DNA of 64,000 nucleotides from Flavobacterium sp. H122 (GTDB lineage: Bacteria; Bacteroidota; Bacteroidia; Flavobacteriales; Flavobacteriaceae): contig NZ_SJZD01000006.1 in the NCBI RefSeq assembly GCF_004959765.1, forward strand, positions 149,373-213,372. Direction: 5' to 3'. Position numbers and translations under genes: made by a program. The notes under the pieces were generated by a model that was not told the DNA's origin, ran no database searches, and saw nothing but the letters and a program-made list of their open reading frames with translations. Below, one piece after another: positions 47,693-56,275 of this stretch; position 1 is the first letter of the stretch; every line of letters begins with the position of its first letter.

Positions 47693-48268
47693 TTGAATTT
47701 ACTTTTAGAAAACATAGCAAAACACGTTTCCCTAACTCTTGAAGAGCAGGAACGTGTTTTGTCGTTTGCAGAACCCTTTCAATTTAAAGCTAAAACAATT
47801 CTCCTCAAATCAGGCGAAGTATGCACTCATTCCTATTTTGTAACAAAAGGTATCCTTCGCAGTTACAATATGGATCAAAACGGTGTAGAACATGTCGTAA
47901 GTTTTGCATGTCCTGGCTGGTGGATAGCTGATATGTATAGCTTTTTATCACAACGCCCAGGACAACTTTATATTGAAGTAAATGAAAATGCCGAAGTCCT
48001 TAGTATTTCAAAAGAAAACCAAGAAAAAATGTATCTCGCAGTTCCTAAAATGGAACGCTTCTTTAGAATTATTATAGAAAACTCCTTAGTCGCCAGTCAG
48101 CAACGACTTATCGACAATATGAGCTTCACTGCCGAAGCACGTTATGACAAATTCTTGAAAAAATTTAACGATTTAGCGCATTGCATTCCTCAAAAGCAAA
48201 TTGCCTCTTACATTGGCGTAACTCCTGAATTTTTCAGTAAAATGAAAGCGAGATTACTGAAAAAGTAA
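47693..48268 (+). CDS. Crp/Fnr-family transcription regulator with TTG start
   Basis: 191 aa, cytoplasmic. A cyclic-nucleotide-binding-like domain (residues about 10-115: FKAKTILLKSGEVCTHSYFV, GVEHVVSFACPGWWIADMYS) and a short C-terminal winged-helix (LAHCIPQKQIASYIGVTPEFF, SKMKARLLKK). The usual PRU ligand residues are not obvious, so the effector is open. The start must be TTG at 47693: the in-frame codon two positions earlier is the TAG that ends DUF6370, and no ATG occurs for over 50 codons. It is the best candidate regulator for the twin promoters upstream of pirin and yceI. Confidence 0.85.
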   Translation: MNLLLENIAKHVSLTLEEQERVLSFAEPFQFKAKTILLKSGEVCTHSYFVTKGILRSYNMDQNGVEHVVSFACPGWWIADMYSFLSQRPGQLYIEVNENAEVLSISKENQEKMYLAVPKMERFFRIIIENSLVASQQRLIDNMSFTAEARYDKFLKKFNDLAHCIPQKQIASYIGVTPEFFSKMKARLLKK

Positions 48269-48326
48269 TAACAAAGTAGTTCTCCTCTTCTATCTTTTGA
48301 CTTTCGCCTTTTGACATAAAATATTT

Positions 48327-48372
48327 CTTAATCTAGGTTAAGTATTCCACCCTTCCCTCTACCATAACTTTG
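48327..48372 (+). promoter_or_regulatory. Activator-type promoter of pirin gene, copy 1
   Basis: Dyad CTTAATCTAGGTTAAG (48327-48342), 22 bases, then the -7 box TAACTTTG (48365-48372). The half-sites CTTAA/TTAAG pair perfectly; one internal pair breaks symmetry. No -33 TTG is present, as expected for an activator-dependent promoter. The same arrangement with the same spacing lies before yceI. Confidence 0.7.
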
Positions 48373-48393
48373 TCCTATCAAAATGAACAAGTT

Positions 48394-49251
48394 ATGAACC
48401 GAAAAGATTTTATCCGAAAAGTAGCTTTAGGCAGCGGAGCAATTCTAACAGGAACTGCCCTAGCTAAAAAAACTACCGAATCCGAAAAAGAAGCCATCGG
48501 ATTCAATCACATTCAAAACACAAACTCAAAAATTATGGAAAATATCGTTTTACACAAAGCTGATACACGTGGTAATGCTAATCATGGTTGGTTACAAAGT
48601 TTTCACACTTTTAGCTTTGCTAATTATTTCAACCCTGAACGAATGAATTTTGGAGTACTTCGAGTACTTAATGATGACACAGTTTCTGCTGGAATGGGCT
48701 TCGGTAAACACCCTCATCAGGATATGGAAATTATCAGTATTCCATTAGAAGGTGATTTAGAACACCAAGATAGTATGGGGAATAAAACCGTGATAAAAAA
48801 TGGTGACATACAGGTTATGAGTGCCGGAACAGGTGTACAACATAGCGAATACAACAAAAATGAAGATGAAGCAGTAAAATTTCTTCAAATTTGGGTTATT
48901 CCTAACAAAAAAGGAGTTACTCCTCGTTATGACCAAATCACTTTAAATAAAGAAGACAGACATAATAAATTACAACAAATTCTGTCTCCAAATGCAGATG
49001 ATGCAGGTGTTTGGATTCACCAAGATGCGTGGTTTCATTTAGGGAAATTCGACAAAGACATCGCTACAACTTATAATTTCAAAAAAGAAGGTAACGGATT
49101 ATATGTTTTTGTACTAAATGGAGATGTAACAGTTGGTGGACAAGCTTTAAACAAAAGAGACGGTCTTGGAATATGGAACACTGAAAATATAACCATTAAA
49201 GCAGATTCTGATTCAGAATTTTTATTAATGGAAGTTCCTATGCATATCTAA
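48394..49251 (+). CDS. Pirin-family cupin with Tat-like N-terminal extension
   Basis: 285 aa from the ATG at 48394. The upstream TTG reading overlaps the -7 box. Residues 48-285 form a pirin-type bicupin (IVLHKADTRGNANHGWLQSF, FGVLRVLNDDTVSAGMGFGK, HPHQDMEIISIPLEGDLEHQ, GTGVQHSEYNKNEDEAVKFL), with His and Glu metal ligands of the quercetinase-like kind. Most pirins begin right at that IVLHKADTRG region. Here 47 residues precede it: NRKDFIRKVALGSGAILTG, like a Tat signal with Arg-Lys in place of Arg-Arg. Export is inferred. An internal ATG at 48535 would give the usual cytoplasmic pirin. Confidence 0.85.
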   Translation: MNRKDFIRKVALGSGAILTGTALAKKTTESEKEAIGFNHIQNTNSKIMENIVLHKADTRGNANHGWLQSFHTFSFANYFNPERMNFGVLRVLNDDTVSAGMGFGKHPHQDMEIISIPLEGDLEHQDSMGNKTVIKNGDIQVMSAGTGVQHSEYNKNEDEAVKFLQIWVIPNKKGVTPRYDQITLNKEDRHNKLQQILSPNADDAGVWIHQDAWFHLGKFDKDIATTYNFKKEGNGLYVFVLNGDVTVGGQALNKRDGLGIWNTENITIKADSDSEFLLMEVPMHI

Positions 49252-49256
49252 AATTT

Positions 49257-49302
49257 CTTAATCTAGGTTAAGTATTTGAACAACAACCTCAACATAACTT
49301 TG
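49257..49302 (+). promoter_or_regulatory. Activator-type promoter of yceI gene, copy 2
   Basis: Dyad CTTAATCTAGGTTAAG (49257-49272), 22 bases, then TAACTTTG (49295-49302). Identical dyad, spacing and -7 box to copy 1, and flanking identity TTTCTTAA...TTAAGTATT and CATAACTTTGTC-TATCAAA. It begins six bases after the pirin stop codon. Confidence 0.7.
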
Positions 49303-49341
49303 TCTTATCAAATTAGAATAATAAAATTTAAAAAAATAATT

Positions 49342-49872
49342 ATGTCAACAACAAAATGGGCAATAGACCCAACACACTCAACTGTAGGCTTTAAAGTAAA
49401 ACACATGATGTTTACTAATGTTTCTGGAAAATTTGAAAACTATGATGCGAACATCGTGACTGAAGGAGATGATTTTACAAAATCGAATATTGAATTCTCG
49501 GCAGATATCAATTCAATTGATACGCGTAATACAGATCGTGACAATCACTTAAAAAGTGCTGATTTCTTTGATGCAGAAAACCATCCAAAGATGACATTTA
49601 AAGCATCTTCTTTAACAAAAGTTGATGACGAAAACTACGAAATCTCTGGTGATTTATCGATGAGAGGTGTAACAAAATTTGTAAAACTACCGGCAGAATT
49701 CAGCGGATTGATGACTGACCCATGGGGGAACACTAAAGCGGGTTTAAATATTTCAGGAAAAGTAAACAGAAAAGATTGGGGATTAAACTGGAACTCGGCT
49801 CTTGAAACTGGCGGTGTTTTAGTAAGTGAAGATGTAAAACTGGATATCGAATTACAGTTGATAAAACAATAA
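49342..49872 (+). CDS. YceI-family lipid-binding-like protein
   Basis: 176 aa from the ATG at 49342. A longer TTG reading starts upstream of the -7 box and is rejected. YceI lipocalin-like barrel: KWAIDPTHSTVGFKVKHMMF, TNVSGKFENYDANIV, RDNHLKSADFFDAENHPKMT and SMRGVTKFVKLPAEF. It has no signal peptide, unlike E. coli YceI, so it should be cytoplasmic. The barrel binds isoprenoid-like or amide lipids in related proteins. It shares a duplicated promoter with the pirin gene, and it ends at a terminator. Confidence 0.88.
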   Translation: MSTTKWAIDPTHSTVGFKVKHMMFTNVSGKFENYDANIVTEGDDFTKSNIEFSADINSIDTRNTDRDNHLKSADFFDAENHPKMTFKASSLTKVDDENYEISGDLSMRGVTKFVKLPAEFSGLMTDPWGNTKAGLNISGKVNRKDWGLNWNSALETGGVLVSEDVKLDIELQLIKQ

Positions 49873-49896
49873 GTAAGTTACGTTTTTTTTTCACGT

Positions 49897-49933
49897 AAAC
49901 AACCTTGGGCCAACAGTTTAAGGTTGTTTTTTT
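49897..49933 (+). terminator. Terminator of yceI gene
   Basis: Arms AAACAACCTT (49897-49906) and AAGGTTGTTT (49920-49929), a 13-base loop, T run. Confidence 0.8.
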
Positions 49934-49938
49934 ATGCT

Positions 49939-49946
49939 TATATTTG
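49939..49946 (+). promoter_or_regulatory. -7 box of DUF1801 gene
   Basis: TATATTTG, 23 bases upstream of the ATG at 49970. It overlaps the earlier ATG reading (49934), so the shorter protein is the likely product. Confidence 0.55.
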
Positions 49947-49969
49947 AAAAAGCCTTAATATTTTTCATT

Positions 49970-50362
49970 ATGAATCCAGATGTTCAAAAATACAACAACA
50001 AGCAGGAACCCGAAGAAAAATTCATTTGTGATGAGCTGGCAAAACTAATAAACAAAGGGCTTCCTGAAGCCGATAATAAAATCTGGCATGCCCATCCGGT
50101 TTGGTTTTTGGACGGCAATCCAATTGTGGGTTACAGCAAACAAAAAGCCGGTATTCGTTTAATGTTTTGGAGCGGTATGGATTTTGAAGAAGAAAAACTA
50201 AAACCCGGAACAGGAAAATTTAAAGATGCTTCTATTTTTTATACTGAAGCCAGTCAAATTAACACTTCCGATTTAAACAGATGGCTTGAAAAAAGCCAAA
50301 ATATTCAATGGGATTATAAAAACATTGTAAAACGGAAAGGTGTTTTGGAAAAACTTAAATAA
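49970..50362 (+). CDS. DUF1801-domain protein
   Basis: 130 aa from the ATG at 49970. The ATG at 49934 lies upstream of the transcript start predicted from the -7 box. The pattern matches DUF1801/YdhG-like proteins: KFICDELAKLINKGLPEADN, KIWHAHPVWFLDGNPIVGYS, KAGIRLMFWSGMDFEEE. These small cytoplasmic alpha/beta proteins have no established function. The C-terminus SIFYTEASQINTSDLNRWL is a helix typical of the family. It has its own promoter and converges with the efflux operon over a shared hairpin. Confidence 0.8.
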   Translation: MNPDVQKYNNKQEPEEKFICDELAKLINKGLPEADNKIWHAHPVWFLDGNPIVGYSKQKAGIRLMFWSGMDFEEEKLKPGTGKFKDASIFYTEASQINTSDLNRWLEKSQNIQWDYKNIVKRKGVLEKLK

Positions 50363-50363
50363 T

Positions 50364-50392
50364 AAAAAAACCATTACACCTAAGTGTAATGG
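50364..50392. terminator. Hairpin between DUF1801 gene and efflux operon
   Basis: Perfect 9-base arms CCATTACAC (50371-50379) and GTGTAATGG (50384-50392). On the minus strand it ends in a seven-T run, so it mainly terminates the efflux operon. Confidence 0.85.
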
Positions 50393-50414
50393 CTCTTAAC
50401 TAACTCAAAAAATA

Positions 50415-51854
50415 TTAATTCCAACCACCGCCTAAAGCTCTATAGATATTCACCATAGCGTTTAGTTGCTGCATTTGGGTTTCGATTAAATCAAATCTCG
50501 ATTCTAAAGCATCACGTTGTGTAAGCAAAACTTCCATATAATCTGCACGGGCAGAACGGAACAATTCGTTTGAAATTGAAATGGAAGTGGTAAGCGCTTC
50601 TACCTGCTGTTTCCGCAAGTCAAAACTCTTTTGAAGGTTACTTATTTTAGAAACCTGATTCGCAACCTCAACATAGCCGTTTAAAATAGTTTGCTCATAA
50701 TTATAAACGGCTTGTATCTGCTTCGCATTTGCAGTATTATAACTTGCCTTAATAGCATTCCTGTTGATAAGCGGCGCTACTAAATCACCCGCCAAAGAGT
50801 ACAACAATGATTTTGGTTTAAAAATATAGCTGGGATCAAAAGCCTGATATCCAATTCCTGCTGTAATTCCAATCGAAGGATAAAATCTGGCTCTGGCAGC
50901 TTTTACATCCAGTTTACAAGCTTCCAACTCAAATTCGGCCTGACGGATATCCGGTCTGTTAGCCAAAAGCTGTGAAGGAATACCGGCATTAACGACATTT
51001 GGTACGATTTCAGTAAATGGAACAACACTTCTGTCAATATGCTGCGGATATCTACCGATTAAAAAGTTGATTCTGTTTTCTGTTTCAACTATTTTTTGCT
51101 GTATTTCAAACTGAAGGCTTTTTGTTTTGAATACTTCAGCTTCGAATTTTTTTACCGCCAATTCGGTTACGCGGGAAGCTTCTTTTTGAATCCGTACAAT
51201 CTGCAAAGCATTGCTTTGAATTTCAATATTCTGATTTACAAACTGCAGCTGATTATCTAAAGCCAATAATTCATAATACGAATTCGCTATTTCAGCAATC
51301 AAATTGGTTACCATAAAGTTTTTACCTTCAACCGAAGAAAGGTATCTGTTTACAGCTGCCTTTTTCCCATTACGGAGTTTTTTCCAGATATCCAGCTCCC
51401 AGTTGGCAACTATTCCAATATTATAATCCTGCAACGATTCAGGCATTTCTTTTCCATCTTCAATTTCGGTATTGGCTTCCATCGCACCAATATTAGTATA
51501 ACGGGCACGTTTATCAACTGCGGCACCCGCCTTTAAACCAACAAACGGAAGGTATTCCCCTTTTCTGGCTTTAACTTCATTTTTGGCAATCTCAATTTCC
51601 TGCATTATAATATTCAGCTCCTGATTGTTTTTCAAAGCTTCCTCAATTAATGCCTGCAGATAAGTATCCTTAAAATATTCTTTCCAGGAAATTTTACCTG
51701 AATTAACAGTATCCTGAACAGCGGAAAACTGTTCAGGCATGTTAACATTGGCATTTCTTTGAGCTGTCTGTGGTGCTTTACAGCCTGTAATTGTCAATAA
51801 AACAAAAGCAACAGCAACAGACCATATTTTATATTTTCTATTTACTCTCTTCAT
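50415..51854 (-). CDS. Outer-membrane factor lipoprotein of RND efflux system
   Basis: 479 aa. Lipoprotein signal (VAFVLLTITGC), then the NodT/OprM-type TolC fold with its two internally duplicated coiled-coil halves (LQALIEEALKNNQELNIIMQ, AEIANSYYELLALDNQLQFV, IPSQLLANRPDIRQAEFELE, KAARARFYPSIGITAGIGYQ). It forms the trimeric outer-membrane channel of the tripartite pump. It overlaps the permease gene by 17 bases and is the last gene of the operon. Substrates are not predictable. Confidence 0.93.
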   Translation of the reverse strand: MKRVNRKYKIWSVAVAFVLLTITGCKAPQTAQRNANVNMPEQFSAVQDTVNSGKISWKEYFKDTYLQALIEEALKNNQELNIIMQEIEIAKNEVKARKGEYLPFVGLKAGAAVDKRARYTNIGAMEANTEIEDGKEMPESLQDYNIGIVANWELDIWKKLRNGKKAAVNRYLSSVEGKNFMVTNLIAEIANSYYELLALDNQLQFVNQNIEIQSNALQIVRIQKEASRVTELAVKKFEAEVFKTKSLQFEIQQKIVETENRINFLIGRYPQHIDRSVVPFTEIVPNVVNAGIPSQLLANRPDIRQAEFELEACKLDVKAARARFYPSIGITAGIGYQAFDPSYIFKPKSLLYSLAGDLVAPLINRNAIKASYNTANAKQIQAVYNYEQTILNGYVEVANQVSKISNLQKSFDLRKQQVEALTTSISISNELFRSARADYMEVLLTQRDALESRFDLIETQMQQLNAMVNIYRALGGGWN

Positions 51855-54800
51855 TTTCTTCGTTGTGATTATTTATTTTAAAATCATCTATCATGTGAAC
51901 AAAATTCTCAGTTAACGAACTTTCCTCTTCATCTTTAATTAATTTTCTGCCATCAGCCAAAGAACCAAAAATGTAATATAAACCGGGAACAATAATTACT
52001 CCGAAGATTGTTCCGAACAACATCCCTCCTAATGCAGCACCGCCAATAGTTTTATTTCCAATTGCACCAGCACCTGTTGCGATAATTAATGGAATTAATC
52101 CTGCAATAAATGCAAATGATGTCATCAAAATTGGTCTAAAACGAACTTTAGCGCCTTCAATGGCTGCCTCTAGAATAGTGAATCCTTCGCTTCGCTTTTG
52201 AATGGCAAATTCCACAATAAGTACGGCATTCTTACCGAGTAACCCGACAAGCATGATTAATCCAATTTGGGCGTAAATATTATTTTCTAATCCCATTAAC
52301 TGAAGTACTAGGAAAGATCCAAAAATACCTACAGGAAGTGAAAAAATAACCGATAGCGGAATAATGAAACTTTCATATTGTGCCGCTAACACAAAATAAA
52401 CGAATGCTAATACAATCAAGAAAATATAAATCGATTCATTACCTCTGTTAGACTCATCATAAGAAAGTCCTTCCCAAGCAATATCATACCCTTTTGGCAA
52501 TGATACTTCAGCGACTTCGCGAATTGCCTGAATTGCATCGGCAGTAGTATAACCTGGTGCAGGTAACCCTTGAATGGCTGATGAATTGTACATATTGTAA
52601 CGCGTAATCTCATTAGGTCCTTGTCCTTTTTTAAGAGTCATGAACGCCGAGTACGGAACCATTTCTCCATGTTCGTTTTTCACAAACATGTTTAAGATAT
52701 CTGAAGGAAGTCTTCTGAATTTAGGATCTGATTGTATGTACACTTTAAAGAAACGTCCAAACTTAATGAAACCTTGCTCGTATGTACTACCAATCATGAT
52801 ATTTAGGTTTTCCATGGCTTTCCCAATAGAAACACCTTTTTGCATTGCTAAATCGTTATTAATCTCCAATTCATATTGAGGGTAATTCGCCGCAAAGAAG
52901 GTGAACAATCCAGTCAATTCTTTACGTTTACCTAAATCTTCCATGAATTTTTTATTGATTCTGTCAAAATCCTGATAATCTGTAGTTGAATTTTGATCTA
53001 ATAAACGCATAGAGAAACCTCCTGAAGAACCAAATCCAGGGATTGCAGGTGGCTCAAAGTATTCTACAATGGCTCCTAATCCTTTTGATTTTTCTTCAAG
53101 CTCTTCCATAACCTCTTTTACAGTGTGTTCACGCTCATCCCATGGCTTTAAGTTAATAAGACATGTTCCGGCGTTAGATCCACGACCTTCGGTCATAATT
53201 TCATAACCCGCTAAAGAAGATACCGACTCTACTCCTTCTACTTTTTCACAAATTTTTTGAAGCCTTTGTGATACCTGATTCGTAGTTTCTAATGTTGACC
53301 CTGGAGGGGTTTGAATAATAGCATAAATAGTTCCTTGGTCTTCACTTGGGATAAATCCTGAAGGCAAAATTTTATTTATTAAAAATGTTCCTGCGCAAAA
53401 TGCTATTAAAACTCCAAAAGTAAGTACTCTTCTACTAACAATATATTTCAATAAAGCAACATACTTACCTGTCATTTTATCGAATACTCTGTTAAAGCTG
53501 TCCAATGATTTTGTCAGCACATTCTTTTTACGCTCATGTCCATGATGATTTTTTAACATAATAGCACAAAGTACTGGTGTTAATGTAAGAGCGATTAGAG
53601 CTGAAATTACAATAGAACTTGCCATTGTTATTGAAAACTGACGGTAGAATGTTCCTACCGGACCTGACATAAAAGAAATTGGTAAAAATACCGAAACCAT
53701 TACCGCAGTAATTGCTATTACGGCTCCACTGATTTCTCCTAATACTTTTTTCACCGCTTGATATGGTGTAATATGAGGATCTTCTTCAAACTTGGCGTGC
53801 ACAGCCTCGACGACGACAATGGCATCATCGACCACAATACCAATTGCCAATACAAGAGCAAATAAAGTCACTAAGTTGATTGAAAGTCCAAAGAATTGTA
53901 TCACAAAGAAGGCTCCAATTAATGATACCGGCACCGCTAAAATTGGGATTAATGTTGATCTCCAATCTCCTAAAAAAACAAAAACTACTAACGCCACAAG
54001 AATAAAGGCATCACGTAACGTATCTATTACTTGCTCAATAGATGCATCAAGGAACTGTGAAACGTCGTAACTAATTTTATAATCTACTCCCGGAGGGAAA
54101 GATTTTTTCATTTCCTCTAACTTCTCCTTAATTTCTTTAATTACATCACTCGCGTTACTACCATAATTTTGTTTTAATACGATTGCAGCTGAAGGATGAC
54201 CGTCCAGATTTGAATAAATATCAAAAAACTCACTTCCTAATTCTACTTTTCCAATGTCTTTTAACCGAATACTTTCACCCTGCGAATTCGCACGAATAAT
54301 CACATTTTCATACTCGCTTGGTTCGCTATATCTTCCTTTGTATGTCAATACATATTCTAAGGATTGGGCAGCTATACCGGAACTTTGACCTATACGACCC
54401 GGTCGACCAATAATACTTTGCTCGCCTAATGCTGTCATTACTTCATCAACAGAAATATTATAGGCTCTCATACGGTCTGGATTTAACCAAACACGCATAG
54501 CGTACGTTCTACTTCCTAAAATTTGCGAACGTGCAACACCTTTAAGACGGTTGATTTCAGGAATCATTTTAACACTCGCATAGTTGTACAGGAATTTTTC
54601 ATCTATACTCTTATCCTTCGAATATAGATTCACATACATCAACATACTTGGCTGAATAGGCGTAATTACCACACCTTCACGCTGTACCAACTCCGGTAAA
54701 AGCGGCATCACCTGATCGACCCTTGTTTTTACACGTACTACGGCTTGGTTGGGATCGGTTCCTGGTTCGAAAATAATTCTTAACGTTGCTTCACCGGCAC

Positions 54801-55050
54801 TGGTTGCATCGGTTGCTATATAACGCATTCCTTCAACACCATTAATAGAGTTTTCCAGAGTGATCAGTGTTGATTTAACCAACACATCGGCACTTGCTCC
54901 AGGATAAGCAATAAAAATATTTACGGTAGTAGGTGCAATTTGAGGAAATTGCGAAATCGGCAATTGTTTTATTGCCAATGAACCTACAAAAAGTATTATG
55001 ATTGAAATTACAATCGCAAATACAGGTCTATGTATAAATTTACTAAACAT
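51838..55050 (-). CDS. RND efflux permease, HAE1 family
   Basis: 1070 aa, full length. It begins MFSKFIHRPVFAIVISI, with twelve membrane helices in two repeats and two large periplasmic loops. The proton-relay motif GIVVDDAIVVVEAVHAKFEE of helix 4 is present, and PGFGSSGGFSMRLLD is typical of HAE1 pumps. It is the proton-driven inner-membrane pump for hydrophobic or amphipathic compounds. The C-terminal tail (VHMIDDFKINNHNEENEES) is longer and acidic. It is 25 bases after the adaptor gene. Confidence 0.95.
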   Translation of the reverse strand: MFSKFIHRPVFAIVISIIILFVGSLAIKQLPISQFPQIAPTTVNIFIAYPGASADVLVKSTLITLENSINGVEGMRYIATDATSAGEATLRIIFEPGTDPNQAVVRVKTRVDQVMPLLPELVQREGVVITPIQPSMLMYVNLYSKDKSIDEKFLYNYASVKMIPEINRLKGVARSQILGSRTYAMRVWLNPDRMRAYNISVDEVMTALGEQSIIGRPGRIGQSSGIAAQSLEYVLTYKGRYSEPSEYENVIIRANSQGESIRLKDIGKVELGSEFFDIYSNLDGHPSAAIVLKQNYGSNASDVIKEIKEKLEEMKKSFPPGVDYKISYDVSQFLDASIEQVIDTLRDAFILVALVVFVFLGDWRSTLIPILAVPVSLIGAFFVIQFFGLSINLVTLFALVLAIGIVVDDAIVVVEAVHAKFEEDPHITPYQAVKKVLGEISGAVIAITAVMVSVFLPISFMSGPVGTFYRQFSITMASSIVISALIALTLTPVLCAIMLKNHHGHERKKNVLTKSLDSFNRVFDKMTGKYVALLKYIVSRRVLTFGVLIAFCAGTFLINKILPSGFIPSEDQGTIYAIIQTPPGSTLETTNQVSQRLQKICEKVEGVESVSSLAGYEIMTEGRGSNAGTCLINLKPWDEREHTVKEVMEELEEKSKGLGAIVEYFEPPAIPGFGSSGGFSMRLLDQNSTTDYQDFDRINKKFMEDLGKRKELTGLFTFFAANYPQYELEINNDLAMQKGVSIGKAMENLNIMIGSTYEQGFIKFGRFFKVYIQSDPKFRRLPSDILNMFVKNEHGEMVPYSAFMTLKKGQGPNEITRYNMYNSSAIQGLPAPGYTTADAIQAIREVAEVSLPKGYDIAWEGLSYDESNRGNESIYIFLIVLAFVYFVLAAQYESFIIPLSVIFSLPVGIFGSFLVLQLMGLENNIYAQIGLIMLVGLLGKNAVLIVEFAIQKRSEGFTILEAAIEGAKVRFRPILMTSFAFIAGLIPLIIATGAGAIGNKTIGGAALGGMLFGTIFGVIIVPGLYYIFGSLADGRKLIKDEEESSLTENFVHMIDDFKINNHNEENEESK

Positions 55051-55074
55051 TTCTCTTTTTATTTACGATTAAAA

Positions 55075-56160
55075 TTATTCGGCATACAGCTCTAAATGAG
55101 ACAATGCAGATTGAGGTTTTACGAACTCAAACTCAATCTTTTCGTTCTCTTTAACAAGTCTTAAACCTTCTAAAAGAATTTTATCTCCTTCAGACAAACC
55201 ACTACTGATGGCAAATATGTGAGGTAATTCGGCAGCAATTATAATTGCTCTTGATTTCACCTCATTGTTTTTATCAATTACATAAACATATTTTTTCTCT
55301 AATACTTCAAATGTTGCTTTTTGAGGGATTAACAAAGTGTTTTTTAAAGGAAGACTAACCTGAACACTTCCTGTTTCACCATGACGCAACAATCCTTTAG
55401 GATTTGGGAATGTTGCTCTGAATGGAATATTTCCTGTTTCGTTATTAAAATCAGCCTCAATAGTTTCAACTACACCACTGTAATCAAAAATCTCATTATT
55501 AGCCATCAACAAATTAACTTTTGTTTTGGTATTGTTACTCGCTTTTGCTTTATAATCTAAATATTCTGCTTCAGGAACATTATAGTACGTCCACATTTTA
55601 CTGTTATCAGACAAGTTCGTCAGCAAATCTCCTTCATCTAACAAACTACCTAATCTTACATGAAACCTGTCTATAATTCCGTCAAAAGGAGCTCTGATCT
55701 CTGTAAACTGTAAATGAACTTTATTTAAGGTCAGTTCAGCACTTGCTTTATCCAGTTTCGCTTTGGCCATTGCAAGTTCTCCTGGAGAAACTACGTTTTT
55801 ATCAGCCAGTTGTTTAGTGTTTTGGTATTCTATTTGAGCAAAATTAGCTTCTGCCTGCGCTTTTTGCACTTCAGCTTTGTAAAGATTCGGCATAATCTGG
55901 AATAGCAATTGTCCTTTTTTAACAAATTGCCCTTCATCTACAAAAATCTTTTGTAAATAACCTCTTTCCTGAGCTCTTAATTCTATATGATTGATAGATT
56001 GGATCTGGCAAACGTATGATTTAGTAATAGTTGTATCCTTAAGAATTGGACTGGTTACTAAAAATTTTGTTTCTTCTTTTTTCTCTTCTTTTTTGCTGTT
56101 GCAGCTTGCAGTAAGTAATAAACCGCACAAACCAGCCAGCACTAAAATTCTCTTAGTCAT
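55075..56160 (-). CDS. RND efflux periplasmic adaptor lipoprotein
   Basis: 361 aa from the ATG at 56160, which gives a clean lipoprotein signal (LAGLCGLLLTASC). The ATG at 56223 would add 21 hydrophobic residues in front and is less likely. HlyD/AcrA-type adaptor: barrel-sandwich halves (QERGYLQKIFVDEGQFVKKG, IRAPFDGIIDRFHVRLGSLL) around a helical hairpin (AEANFAQIEYQNTKQLADKN), then beta-barrel and membrane-proximal domains. It bridges pump and outer-membrane channel. It lies 115 bases downstream of a small secreted protein gene. Confidence 0.92.
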   Translation of the reverse strand: MTKRILVLAGLCGLLLTASCNSKKEEKKEETKFLVTSPILKDTTITKSYVCQIQSINHIELRAQERGYLQKIFVDEGQFVKKGQLLFQIMPNLYKAEVQKAQAEANFAQIEYQNTKQLADKNVVSPGELAMAKAKLDKASAELTLNKVHLQFTEIRAPFDGIIDRFHVRLGSLLDEGDLLTNLSDNSKMWTYYNVPEAEYLDYKAKASNNTKTKVNLLMANNEIFDYSGVVETIEADFNNETGNIPFRATFPNPKGLLRHGETGSVQVSLPLKNTLLIPQKATFEVLEKKYVYVIDKNNEVKSRAIIIAAELPHIFAISSGLSEGDKILLEGLRLVKENEKIEFEFVKPQSALSHLELYAE

Positions 56161-56275
56161 AATAATGAACAATAAAATAAATGGAATAATTTTGATAAAA
56201 TAATTGATGTCCTTTACCGACATTAATGACAGTAAGGCTGATAATTATTAAAATTGAAATGTTAGATATAGAAAA

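Noticed and set aside
48370..48393. TTG start eight codons before the pirin ATG
   Set aside because: The TTG is part of the -7 box TAACTTTG, so it would not be transcribed as a codon. The same reasoning applies to the TTG at 49276 (yceI), 41470 (desaturase), 15153 (LytTR regulator) and 7602 (rsuA-like).
53792..54070. 92-codon Thr/Ser-rich open frame
   Set aside because: Antisense to conserved helix 4 of the RND pump; a typical shadow.
56161..56223. Upstream ATG of the efflux adaptor
   Set aside because: It would put 21 extra hydrophobic residues ahead of a complete lipoprotein signal that starts at 56160.
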